64,000 bases of DNA, from assembly GCF_000023325.1 (NCBI RefSeq), contig NC_012785.1, positions 620,001 through 684,000 on the forward strand, in the 5' to 3' direction. The position numbers and the translations under genes were made by a program. How positions within the stretch are numbered: the stretch's first letter is position 1; each line of letters starts with the position of its first letter. This document shows positions 7,862-15,515 of the stretch, piece after piece. The notes below the pieces were generated by a model. That model searched no databases. It worked only from the letters and a program-made list of their open reading frames with translations, and was not told the origin of the DNA. This stretch comes from Kosmotoga olearia TBF 19.5.1. GTDB taxonomy: Bacteria > Thermotogota > Thermotogae > Petrotogales > Kosmotogaceae.

Positions 7862-8302
7862 GTGAAGACTCTTAAACGGCTTGAACTTTATCTCTTGACA
7901 ATAGCTGTCCTCCTTGGGATCATAGCATCGTTATTAGCCTACGATATTGTAATAAATCCCATGATAAAGAGTTATCAGATAAATAGACAAAAAAAACAGG
8001 AAATGAAAGAGAGAACATATGACGTTCTTGAAGAAATTTCTAGAATAATATTCGCTATTAAAGGCTATTATTATCTTAACCGCTCTCTGCCAGATCCGAA
8101 CGAAATTCTTAATGATACTGAGCATACCTACAACTATTCCATCGATTTCGAAGAAATGGATGCTGCTTATCGTATAAGCATCCGGGGAAACTTCCCGCTC
8201 CTGACTAACCAAAAATATCTCGATGAATTCAGACTTGAGGGAAAGCTTTATTCTACTGAAAATAGCTTTTTGTATGTTGTTTATCTGGACAAGTTTATGT
8301 AA
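7862..8302 (+). CDS. Single-span membrane protein, unknown function
   Basis: A 146-residue protein with one N-terminal transmembrane helix (about residues 9-28) and an extracytoplasmic domain of roughly 115 residues. The architecture resembles pilin-like or type II secretion minor proteins, but the GFxxxE prepilin motif is absent. The GTG at 7862 has AAGGAGG 7 nt upstream; a TTG at 7859 is the alternative. It ends 18 nt before the PfkB kinase on the same strand, so the two may be co-transcribed. I do not recognise the family. Confidence 0.68.
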   Translation: MKTLKRLELYLLTIAVLLGIIASLLAYDIVINPMIKSYQINRQKKQEMKERTYDVLEEISRIIFAIKGYYYLNRSLPDPNEILNDTEHTYNYSIDFEEMDAAYRISIRGNFPLLTNQKYLDEFRLEGKLYSTENSFLYVVYLDKFM

Positions 8303-8320
8303 CACTTGAGAGTGAAGGAT

Positions 8321-9097
8321 ATGAATGTAGTCGTTTTTGGTGGAACATTTTGGGATGTTTTCATATATGGTAACAGACCTCATGATGTTGAGATATTAGA
8401 ACTACCCGGTGGATCCGGTTTGAATATAGCTTTCGGCCTTTATAAACTCGGTCACAGTGTCTGCTTTTTCTCCAATATAGGTAATGATTGGCGGGGTACA
8501 GAGCTTCTTAAGAAACTTTCAGAAAACGGACTCTCCACCTATGGATTAACAATAAGAGAAGGAAAAACAGGTTATCATATCGCTCTCAACGATACCCCAA
8601 TCGGAGTCGATAGGGGAGTGAACCGTTTGAATATAGAATTTGACAATGACACCTTAAAAAATGCTGATATAGTAGTAATAAACTCCGAAATTCCTGTAGA
8701 ATCTATCTATAAAATCTGCTCTAAAGCTGAAAAACTTTGTTTTATCGATCTTGGTCCCCGATTTGTCATAGATACCAGCAAACTCAGAAAGTTGTCAAAA
8801 GCGAAACTGATCCTCATAGGCAACGAAAAAGAATGCGAAAAAGAGGGTTGTGATGTTATAAAAATGGGATCAAAGGGTGCTTCATGGAAAGGGGTAACTG
8901 TTGAAGGAGACCTCCAAAACTATCCTTTTAAAGTGGGTGCCGGTGACATTTTCGATGTAGTTCTCATAGATAGTTTCCTTAAAGGCCTGGACAAAAGAAT
9001 CTGCCTTGAAAGGGCTGTAACTATATCCCAAACAGCAGCAAAAGAAATAAAGGGCGCTTTTTCGAAGATGATGATATTGGAACCGCAGAGCGGCTGA
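8321..9097 (+). CDS. PfkB-family carbohydrate kinase
   Basis: A 258-residue ribokinase-superfamily enzyme. The N-terminal substrate region contains GGSGLNIAFGLYKLG and NIGNDWRG; the C-terminal catalytic motif is VGAGDIFDVV with the anion-hole and general-base Asp. At 258 residues it is shorter than most members (about 300), with a compact lid. The ATG at 8321 gives the natural MNVVVFGG start; a TTG at 8306 is possible. Its last codons (…PQSG-stop) coincide with a CCGC-aga-GCGG hairpin belonging to the downstream repeat. Confidence 0.82.
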   Translation: MNVVVFGGTFWDVFIYGNRPHDVEILELPGGSGLNIAFGLYKLGHSVCFFSNIGNDWRGTELLKKLSENGLSTYGLTIREGKTGYHIALNDTPIGVDRGVNRLNIEFDNDTLKNADIVVINSEIPVESIYKICSKAEKLCFIDLGPRFVIDTSKLRKLSKAKLILIGNEKECEKEGCDVIKMGSKGASWKGVTVEGDLQNYPFKVGAGDIFDVVLIDSFLKGLDKRICLERAVTISQTAAKEIKGAFSKMMILEPQSG

Positions 9098-9260
9098 AGT
9101 GCTGAGCTGCGCTCCGGACACTTGCAAAGGTTGATCTGTCATCCTGAACTTGATTCAGGATCTCGTACTTAAAAAAAACAGATTCTGGATTGAACATCTC
9201 CAGAATGACAGTGGGGGGTTAAGATTCTGGATTAAACATTTCCAGAATGACGGTTTTTAC

Positions 9261-9346
9261 AGCCGCGAAGCGGTTCGGGTCAACCACGCAGTGGTTCGAG
9301 GCAACTCCGCGGAGTTCGTAACACCGGCACAGCCGGTCGAATCGAC
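9261..9346. repeat. 21-nt-period mini-hairpin array A1
   Basis: Four units start at 9261, 9282, 9303 and 9323. Stems: AGCCGC-gaa-GCGGTT (one G-T pair), AACCAC-gca-GTGGTT, AACTCC-gc-GGAGTT and ACCGGC-aca-GCCGGT. Most are followed by TCG and a short spacer. A further GTCGAATCGAC palindrome follows at 9336-9346. Stem sequences change from unit to unit but stay self-complementary. Confidence 0.8.
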
Positions 9347-9462
9347 GATTTTTTGTACACCCGTCATCCTGAACTTGATTCAGGATCTCGTACTTAAACC
9401 CAGCTTCCAGATCAAGTCCAGAATGACAATCCTTTGTCTGTGGTCTTATTTCAAGCAACGTC

Positions 9463-9560
9463 AACTGCGAAGCAGTTCGTGACAACTCCGCAGGAGTACG
9501 AGACAACTCTGAAAGAGTTCGCAACAATCCCGAAGGGATTCGTATCGCTGCGAAGCAGCG
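9463..9560. repeat. 21-nt-period mini-hairpin array A2
   Basis: Five units start at 9463, 9484, 9505, 9526 and 9546. Stems: AACTGC-gaa-GCAGTT, AACTCC-gca-GGAGTa, AACTCT-gaa-AGAGTT, AATCCC-gaa-GGGATT and CGCTGC-gaa-GCAGCG. Spacers read tcgNNaca or similar. GTGCTTACC follows at 9567. Confidence 0.85.
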
Positions 9561-9605
9561 CACAGCGTGCTTACCCGCAGTGCAGCGGTCCTCTCGAATC
9601 TCAAT

Positions 9606-10178
9606 TCAATACAAAAAAGAATACTCAACCTCCGCATCATAGCGGGTTCCTTCCGATACTTCATAATCCTTAATCAACAACATTTCTTCTAATTCGAAGG
9701 AGGGATCAATTCCAAACATATGATTCCATGTGTTTACGCATATTACTGGTCTTCCATCTCTGAATACAACTTCATTGAAAGGAATAATCGCATCACCATG
9801 CAAATCTTTCGTATCCTTGAAATGATGCTTGCCGGAAAAAGTACCGAAAAATCTTAATTCTAAAAGCTTTCCATTTTTATCAGTTATGATATGAAAAGTC
9901 TCGATATCTTCGATTCGCCCATATTTAAAGAATCTGTAAATGTCATAAATCACATTTATGAAACAATCGGGGTGATCTTCATCCTTAAAGACCACTGTTA
10001 TCTCGTAATCTATTCCCCTGACACATTCCTTTTGAGACACGAACACCTCAACAATTCCGTTGCTTTTATCGTATTCAGGGATAGCAAATATAGGAAGAAT
10101 TTCTTCAGGTATGCCCTCCGCTAAGGCAAACCTCAACAATAACACCATTAAAAACATCACGGCAATAAACTTTTTCAT
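9606..10178 (-). CDS. Exported protein, unknown function
   Basis: A 190-residue protein with a signal peptide (MKKFIAVMFLMVLLLRFALA, cleavage after ALA) and a beta-rich mature domain. The start at 10178 has GGGGTGAT upstream; a longer reading frame further upstream only reads through repeat DNA. The mature part has paired acidic and aromatic strands (YEITVVFKDEDHPDCF, FHIITDKNGKLLELRFFGTF) and two cysteines that could form a disulfide. I do not recognise a family. It lies alone between two repeat regions, with no shared operon. Confidence 0.7.
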   Translation of the reverse strand: MKKFIAVMFLMVLLLRFALAEGIPEEILPIFAIPEYDKSNGIVEVFVSQKECVRGIDYEITVVFKDEDHPDCFINVIYDIYRFFKYGRIEDIETFHIITDKNGKLLELRFFGTFSGKHHFKDTKDLHGDAIIPFNEVVFRDGRPVICVNTWNHMFGIDPSFELEEMLLIKDYEVSEGTRYDAEVEYSFLY

Positions 10179-10425
10179 ACCATTTATCACCCCTATTACA
10201 ATAATCGTTGTAGGTTGTTCGAAAAACATCGAGAATCCGAGAAGGCGAGAACCCGAGAAGATGAGAATAAAAACAACGCTTCTCTTTTGAGCCCGCATAA
10301 CCACTGCGAAGCAGTTCGGAACAACTCTGAAAGAGTTCGCACCACTGGCGCAGCCAGTCGTACCAATCCCGAAGGGATTCGTACCCACGACAAAGTCGTG
10401 CTTACCAAATCTTGGACTCTCAATT
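10179..10425. repeat. Composite repeat element between 9606 and 10426 genes
   Basis: From about 10200 it carries GTTGTAGGTTGTTCG followed by CGAGAATCCGAGAAGGCGAGAA-type tracts to about 10265, then mini-hairpin array B (10302-10400), then GTGCTTACC and a short GGACTCTCAATTC end. This is the same module order, with one half inverted, as other copies in the window. No gene seen. Confidence 0.75.
10302..10400. repeat. 21-nt-period mini-hairpin array B
   Basis: Five units start at exactly 10302, 10323, 10344, 10365 and 10386. Stems: CACTGC-gaa-GCAGTT (5 bp), AACTCT-gaa-AGAGTT, ACTGGC-gca-GCCAGT, AATCCC-gaa-GGGATT and CACGAC-aaa-GTCGTG. All are 15 nt, with 6-nt spacers. Confidence 0.88.
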
Positions 10426-10695
10426 CTAATACCGTATTTCAAAAGAATCGAAATGCACCGGTGATAGTTCTTCAAGTTCGACTTTACTAACATACGCAAA
10501 TGGTGGTCCATTCTCAATCTCATTAATAAAATCGTTGAGAACAGAATCCTCAGCCTCGGCTACAACCTCAACACGGCCATCAGCAAGATTTCTTACATAA
10601 CCAGTGACCCCCATCTTTTTCGCTTTTCTATAAGCAAAATAACGAAATCCAACACCTTGAACAATCCCTGAAAGAAGTATCCTGACTGTTTTCAT
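10426..10695 (-). CDS. acyP: Acylphosphatase
   Basis: An 89-residue acylphosphatase, which hydrolyses acyl phosphates such as acetyl phosphate or 1,3-bisphosphoglycerate. The signature GIVQGVGFRYFAYRKAKKMG supplies the catalytic Arg, and GYVRNLADGRVEV supplies the catalytic Asn. The ATG at 10695 has AGAGGTGG 8 nt upstream; a GTG 12 nt earlier overlaps that site and is less likely. It follows the LUD gene by 16 nt, probably in one operon. Confidence 0.95.
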   Translation of the reverse strand: MKTVRILLSGIVQGVGFRYFAYRKAKKMGVTGYVRNLADGRVEVVAEAEDSVLNDFINEIENGPPFAYVSKVELEELSPVHFDSFEIRY

Positions 10696-10711
10696 TGTGT
10701 GTTCCACCTCT

Positions 10712-11353
10712 TCAAAGCCCCAGGTCTTCTCCTACCAGCAAAACGGTGTATCTGCCTTTGCGAGCCGAGCTATCGGTTATCACAACATATGTTTCACATA
10801 TACGTTGAGTCGAATGACAATCCATACAAATTCCGGTAGAAGTACATGGGGTATGAAGGTTCAATCTTTTAGCGTTCATCGGAGATATATATTTTATGCG
10901 TTTTATTGCCTCATCCATATCGGAAACGATTTTGTTCATACCAGCAATGATTATTACTTTATCCGGTCCGAAAATCATCGGCGCTACCCTTGTGCCATGA
11001 CCATCTAACTGGACAATCTCTCCTTTTATGGTAATCGCATTAGCACTACACAGAAAATAGTCAACTTCGAACATCTCTTTGAATATTTTCCTTTTTTCTT
11101 CGGGCGTTTTAGCAGCATATCTGTCTCTAAAATCGTATCTTCCATTTCTGAGAAAATCAAGAACACCACATTGAGAAAGAGTTATAGATCCACCAACAGC
11201 GGCACTGGAACCAGCTGGCATCAGTTCTTCTAATTTAGGAACCACTTCTTCCGGGGTTGAGAGATACACCGCATTGATCCCTCTTTTTGCAAAGTTCTTT
11301 ACGACAATACTGGCAAGATTATCGTATTTCCATTTCAGAAGTTCTTTTCTCAT
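10712..11353 (-). CDS. LUD-domain protein (LutC/YkgG-like)
   Basis: A 213-residue lactate-utilisation (LUD) domain protein. Conserved blocks include LEELMPAGSSAAVGGSITL, CSANAITIKGEIVQLDGHGTRVAPMIFGPDKVIIIAGMNKIV and a C-terminal CTSTGICMDCHSTQRIC cysteine cluster that may bind a metal or Fe-S centre. Stand-alone members without LutA/LutB are common in anaerobes and their substrate is unknown. The start at 11353 has GGGAGGG at good spacing; longer upstream codons run into the divergent promoter of the alpha-glucosidase. Confidence 0.85.
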   Translation of the reverse strand: MRKELLKWKYDNLASIVVKNFAKRGINAVYLSTPEEVVPKLEELMPAGSSAAVGGSITLSQCGVLDFLRNGRYDFRDRYAAKTPEEKRKIFKEMFEVDYFLCSANAITIKGEIVQLDGHGTRVAPMIFGPDKVIIIAGMNKIVSDMDEAIKRIKYISPMNAKRLNLHTPCTSTGICMDCHSTQRICETYVVITDSSARKGRYTVLLVGEDLGL

Positions 11354-11487
11354 ACACACCCTCCCATAAAATGTTGTTAAACGCTGGTTGTTATAACTTC
11401 CCGGAGGAAAACCGAAATCTGATTTAAGTCTACCATCATAGGTGTTACAATGTGAAATGTAGCACACAATGTATTGGAGGGGTACTA

Positions 11488-13758
11488 ATGTTCACAACAT
11501 ATAGAAAATTTCCCAGCAGGATCCTGGAGATAACGTTCAAAAAAGATGGGGAGTCTGTTTTGCCAGAAAGCCCTGCTGTTGTCATGAAACCCATGGCTAC
11601 TGTGAATAACCTTATTTCTTTCAACTTTTTCAATTCCTGGTTGAAGAAAGATTCGGAAAATCATTATTCCTTCAGTAGTACAAACGGATTATGGGGCGAA
11701 ATGGAAATTCGAGAGAAACCGAAAGGGTTTGAAATAAAAATAAGAATTGATCCGGAAGACGGCATCTTTGGTTTCGGTGAGGAAATCGGAGCTTTGAACA
11801 AACGGGGTAAGGTGTATGAGATGTACAATACAGACGAACCAGACCATTCACCAACCAAAACTCGTCTCTACTCATCTTTTCCGGTTTTCATGATCCTGTC
11901 ACCAAAGAAATCTCTCGGATTCTTCCTCGACCACCCTGGTTACAGCAGATTTGATCTGGCTTTCACCAAAGAAAATGAAATAATCATCAACGTTGAGGGT
12001 GAAGGGTTCAAACTTTATCTCCAGGGAACAACTCCTGATGAGATTATTAAAGCTTTTACTGAACTTACAGGAAAACCTCACTTCTTCCCGGTATGGATAC
12101 TCGGATACCAACAGTCACGCTGGTCTTATCCTAACGAAGAAACTATAACTGATCTCGCGGAAAAGTTCAGGGAGAAGAAAATCCCCTGTGATGTTCTTTA
12201 TCTCGATATAGATTATATGGAGGATTTCAAGGTCTTCACATGGAATAAAAGAAGCTTCCCAAATCCAGAGAAACTGCTGGAAAAATTAGAAAATCAGGGA
12301 TTCAAGGTCATAACAATAATCGACCCCGGGGTAAAGATTCAAAAAGGTTACGAAATTTATGAACAGGGGATTAAAAGAGATTATTTCTGCAAAAAACCGG
12401 ATGGTTCACTGTTTGTCCCGTACGTATGGCCAGGACCATCTCACTTCCCTGATTTCATGAATTCTAAAGTTCGTGAATGGTGGGGAAAGCTATGCAGTGA
12501 TTTTACAAAAACGGGGATAGCGGGCATCTGGAATGACATGAATGAACCATCTATTTTTATGACAGCAGAATCTCTTCGTGAATTAAAAACGATTGTGAAT
12601 AACATCGAAGAAGATATGGGAATAGAAGCAGGATTTATTTTAAGCCAGCTTGATGGTCGAAAACGTTATAGAGACTACGGTGTCGAATTTCAACATACCG
12701 ATGACACAGGCAAAAAATTTCTGAACAGACAGGTTCATAACCTCTTTGGATTCAACATGTCACGCGCAACTTACGAAGGTTTTCAAAAAAGCGATCCCGA
12801 TAGAAGGCCAGTTGTGATAACCCGTTCCGCTTATCCTGGAATTCAACGGTATGCCATTTTGTGGACGGGTGACAATGCCAGCCTATGGGAACATCTGTTA
12901 ATGGAAATTCAAATGGCTCAGTCTCTTGCACTCACTGGGGTGAATTTTATCGGTTGTGATGTTGGAGGATTTGGCGGTAATTCCTATGGGGAGCTTTTGG
13001 TAAGATGGACCCAGTTTGGTGCGTTTCTGCCCTTCTTTAGAAATCACAGTGCCATAGGCACACGAAATCAGGAGCCATGGGTTTTCGGCGAAGATGTTGA
13101 AGAGATTGTACGTAATTATATTGAACTCAGATATTCTCTAATGCCATACATTTATTCGATACTCAGAACAGCAACAGTAACGGGAATACCGATGGTCAGG
13201 CCTCTATTGCTTGAATGGCCTGACAACCCCCAGACTTATGAAACCGATGACGAATATCTATTTGGTCCAGCGCTTCTGGTGGCTCCTGTTTATCGTCCCA
13301 ACGTCAGGGGTAGGTATGTTTACCTACCAGATGGAAAATGGATGGACTTTTTCGATGAAAAAATTTTGGATAGCGGCCATCACTACGTTGAAGCGCCTCT
13401 AGATAAAATGCCTCTATTTATACGTGAAAATTCGTTGATCCTGACAACAGAAGTCAACCAGTATCTTTCTAATGCAGTATGGAAGACAGTAAAAATAAAG
13501 GGATTTGTTACCACAGCTGCAAGTTTCGAGCTTTATGAAGATGATGGAATCAGCAGGAAATATCTTGAAGATGAATATTCGCTGAAAAAGATAGAAGTCT
13601 GGAAGTCTGAAAACAACTACCTTGCAAGGATATATCCTCAGGAGGGAAAACTTGAGATTCCAGCAAGAAAACTGAGTATAGAGATTTTTGATGGTAAGAG
13701 GTTCTGGAAAGGTGAAATCGAAGACAGTAAAGAGGGGTTGTGCATAGAATTGCATTAA
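11488..13758 (+). CDS. Alpha-glucosidase, glycoside hydrolase family 31
   Basis: A 756-residue GH31 enzyme. An N-terminal beta-sandwich (about residues 1-190) is followed by the catalytic barrel with the nucleophile motif GIWNDMNEPS (Asp near 350), ITRSAYPGIQRYAILWTGDN (acid/base region) and GFGGNSYGELLVRWTQFGAFLPFFRNHS. C-terminal beta domains follow. No signal peptide, so it probably works in the cytoplasm on imported oligosaccharides. The ATG at 11488 has GGAGGGG 8 nt upstream. The gene diverges from the LUD gene and precedes the Suf pair by 46 nt. Confidence 0.93.
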   Translation: MFTTYRKFPSRILEITFKKDGESVLPESPAVVMKPMATVNNLISFNFFNSWLKKDSENHYSFSSTNGLWGEMEIREKPKGFEIKIRIDPEDGIFGFGEEIGALNKRGKVYEMYNTDEPDHSPTKTRLYSSFPVFMILSPKKSLGFFLDHPGYSRFDLAFTKENEIIINVEGEGFKLYLQGTTPDEIIKAFTELTGKPHFFPVWILGYQQSRWSYPNEETITDLAEKFREKKIPCDVLYLDIDYMEDFKVFTWNKRSFPNPEKLLEKLENQGFKVITIIDPGVKIQKGYEIYEQGIKRDYFCKKPDGSLFVPYVWPGPSHFPDFMNSKVREWWGKLCSDFTKTGIAGIWNDMNEPSIFMTAESLRELKTIVNNIEEDMGIEAGFILSQLDGRKRYRDYGVEFQHTDDTGKKFLNRQVHNLFGFNMSRATYEGFQKSDPDRRPVVITRSAYPGIQRYAILWTGDNASLWEHLLMEIQMAQSLALTGVNFIGCDVGGFGGNSYGELLVRWTQFGAFLPFFRNHSAIGTRNQEPWVFGEDVEEIVRNYIELRYSLMPYIYSILRTATVTGIPMVRPLLLEWPDNPQTYETDDEYLFGPALLVAPVYRPNVRGRYVYLPDGKWMDFFDEKILDSGHHYVEAPLDKMPLFIRENSLILTTEVNQYLSNAVWKTVKIKGFVTTAASFELYEDDGISRKYLEDEYSLKKIEVWKSENNYLARIYPQEGKLEIPARKLSIEIFDGKRFWKGEIEDSKEGLCIELH

Positions 13759-13804
13759 AAAACTAAGAAAAACGATAAAAGATAGATGGATTGGAGGTAT
13801 CAGG

Positions 13805-14545
13805 GTGCTGGAGTTGAAAAATGTTTTTTTAGAAAGAGAGAATAGGGTTATTATCAAAAACATGTCAGTAGCTTTTGAAGATAACAAAGTGTACTCTATT
13901 CTTGGAAACAATGGTGTTGGAAAATCCACTCTGGCGTACATAATCATGGGTCTGGAGAATTATCGTGATCACAAAGGCGATATTATATTCAACTCAAAAA
14001 AAATCAATGATCTCTCCGTTTCGGAAAGATCCAAACTTGGCATCACCTTGGTCTGGCAGGAGCCTGTTCGTTTTGAAGGAATAACAACAAGAGAGTATCT
14101 AACTTTAGGTGGAAAATTAAAACTATCAAATGAGGAGCTCCTGAAGATATTGAATCTGGTAGGCTTATCCGAAGCCTATCTCGACAGGATTGTTGACTCT
14201 TCACTAAGCGGCGGAGAAAGAAAACGAATCGAACTGGCTTCTGCACTTATCCTCAAACCAAAACTTGTTATACTTGATGAACCTGACTCTGGAATAGACA
14301 TAATGTCAACAGATATGATAGAAGCCGTCCTCAACCATTTCAAGTCCAATGGTGCAACAGTGTTGGTAATAACCCACCGTGAGGAAATAGCACGGATGAC
14401 CGATGAGGCTTATCTCATGTGTGGCGGTAGAATGCTTGCTAGCGGAACCCCGGACGAAATAATAGCATTCTACAAAAGGCTGTGTGATAAATGTTCACAC
14501 ACAAATCAACCTGTTGAGGAAGAGAAAAGGGGAGTCGGAAGATGA
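13805..14545 (+). CDS. sufC: Fe-S assembly ATPase SufC
   Basis: A 246-residue ABC ATPase of the SufC type. Walker A is GNNGVGKST, the Q-loop is WQEP, the signature is LSGGERKR, and Walker B is LVILDEPDSGID, whose DSGID is typical of SufC. The GTG start at 13805 has GGAGG 7 nt upstream. The C-terminal tail is acidic with two cysteines (CDKCSH), which is unusual. It overlaps the next gene at ATGA and should form the SufC-SufB/D scaffold complex. Confidence 0.92.
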   Translation: MLELKNVFLERENRVIIKNMSVAFEDNKVYSILGNNGVGKSTLAYIIMGLENYRDHKGDIIFNSKKINDLSVSERSKLGITLVWQEPVRFEGITTREYLTLGGKLKLSNEELLKILNLVGLSEAYLDRIVDSSLSGGERKRIELASALILKPKLVILDEPDSGIDIMSTDMIEAVLNHFKSNGATVLVITHREEIARMTDEAYLMCGGRMLASGTPDEIIAFYKRLCDKCSHTNQPVEEEKRGVGR

Positions 14546-15498
14546 AAGGGAACCTATATGAAAAGGAATTTGAAACTATTGCCAAATATTATGAGCAAAG
14601 TGGTGGAGATGCGTCAAAATTCCTAAGAAAGGATATTGTCTCAATCATTGTAAGTGGTGACAAGGTGATTGGGAGAAATACAGTCTCAGGAGTTGAGCTA
14701 AAAGCAAAAGAACTCGAAAACGGTGTGGAGCTCTGGATAAACGTTGCAGACAACGTTCAACTCAACAATCCGATACATCTGTGCACTGGTTACCTCAAAC
14801 CTGAAGGAACTCAGCGGGTATTTATACACACCAAGATCGGAAAAAATGCAAAGGTAGATTTTATCTCTCATTGCGTCTTTCCAAAAGGCACAAACTTCAC
14901 ACATAAAATGATTGCGGATACTGAGATAGGAGAGAATTCAAAAGTGTCTTACAATGACACTCATTTTCATAGTCCAGACGGAGGTGTAACGGTCGAAGCT
15001 GTCTACAATACCAGAGTAGCAAAAAATGGGCTATTTGAAAATGTATTTCACTTAACAAAAACTCGTGTCGGTAAGCTATTTGTGCAGATGAAAGTGGTTC
15101 TTGAAAAAAAGGCAAGTGCCTTTTTAGAATCTAAGGTTTTCGAGAAAGAAGATGATGAAGTCGAAATAATCGAGGAACTTAACCTGGACGGAGAAAGCTC
15201 ATCAGGTATTGCAAAGACGGTAGTTTTCGCAACTGACAGAAGCAGAGCGAAAATCATCAACAGAGCTTTCGGGAACGCTCCCTTTGCTAAAGGACACATA
15301 GAATGCAAGGAAGTTGTCAAAGGAGATAACGTAAACGTCGGAACTATACCGGAATTATACGTTAAAGACGAAAAAGCTGAATTAACTCACGAAGCCTCAA
15401 TAGGAAGAGTCAACGTGAAACAATTAGAAACACTTATGTCAAAAGGCCTCACAGAGGATGAAGCCACGGAACTGATTGTTAGAGGAATGCTCAAATAG
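14542..15498 (+). CDS. sufB: Minimal SufB/SufD scaffold protein
   Basis: A 318-residue SufB/SufD core-domain protein with right-handed beta-helix repeats and the C-terminal EASIGRVNVKQLETLMSKGLTEDEATELIVRGMLK block that binds SufC. It is much shorter than classical SufB (about 470) and is the only scaffold subunit beside SufC, matching the reduced two-gene Suf/SMS type of anaerobes and archaea. It builds [4Fe-4S] clusters, which the hydrogenase and the activase here would need. No SufS or SufU lies nearby; sulfur may come from sulfide. Confidence 0.9.
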   Translation: MKGNLYEKEFETIAKYYEQSGGDASKFLRKDIVSIIVSGDKVIGRNTVSGVELKAKELENGVELWINVADNVQLNNPIHLCTGYLKPEGTQRVFIHTKIGKNAKVDFISHCVFPKGTNFTHKMIADTEIGENSKVSYNDTHFHSPDGGVTVEAVYNTRVAKNGLFENVFHLTKTRVGKLFVQMKVVLEKKASAFLESKVFEKEDDEVEIIEELNLDGESSSGIAKTVVFATDRSRAKIINRAFGNAPFAKGHIECKEVVKGDNVNVGTIPELYVKDEKAELTHEASIGRVNVKQLETLMSKGLTEDEATELIVRGMLK

Positions 15499-15515
15499 AT
15501 TTAGGGGGGACTAAA

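Larger units (their letters stand above)
9098..9605. repeat. Repeat-rich intergenic region between convergent genes
   Basis: This 508-nt gap holds no credible gene. It contains a CTGAAGTG…CTCCGGACACTTGCA segment (about 9093-9126) shared with 49030-49064; two identical 36-nt copies of a GTCATCCTGAACTTGATT… repeat (9138-9173 and 9363-9398); two inverted ATTCTGGA…TCCAGAAT hairpins (9182-9207 and 9223-9249); and two mini-hairpin arrays annotated separately. It ends in CTCTCGAATCTC, part of the CGAGA/TCTCG tract family. Confidence 0.75.

Noticed and set aside
9261-9560. CRISPR array
   Set aside because: Regular spacing suggested it, but units are 21 nt, self-complementary and variable, with no constant repeat, unique spacers or cas genes.
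9150-9673. Reading frames over 9150-9670 on both strands
   Set aside because: They consist of the 21-nt hairpin units and GTCATCCTGAAC repeats (Ser/Arg/Leu-rich peptides), have no ribosome-binding sites and overlap each other.
10179-10523. N-terminal extension of the 9606-10178 gene up to 10523
   Set aside because: The extra 115 residues read through repeat array B; the signal peptide and GGGGTGAT site mark the start at 10178.
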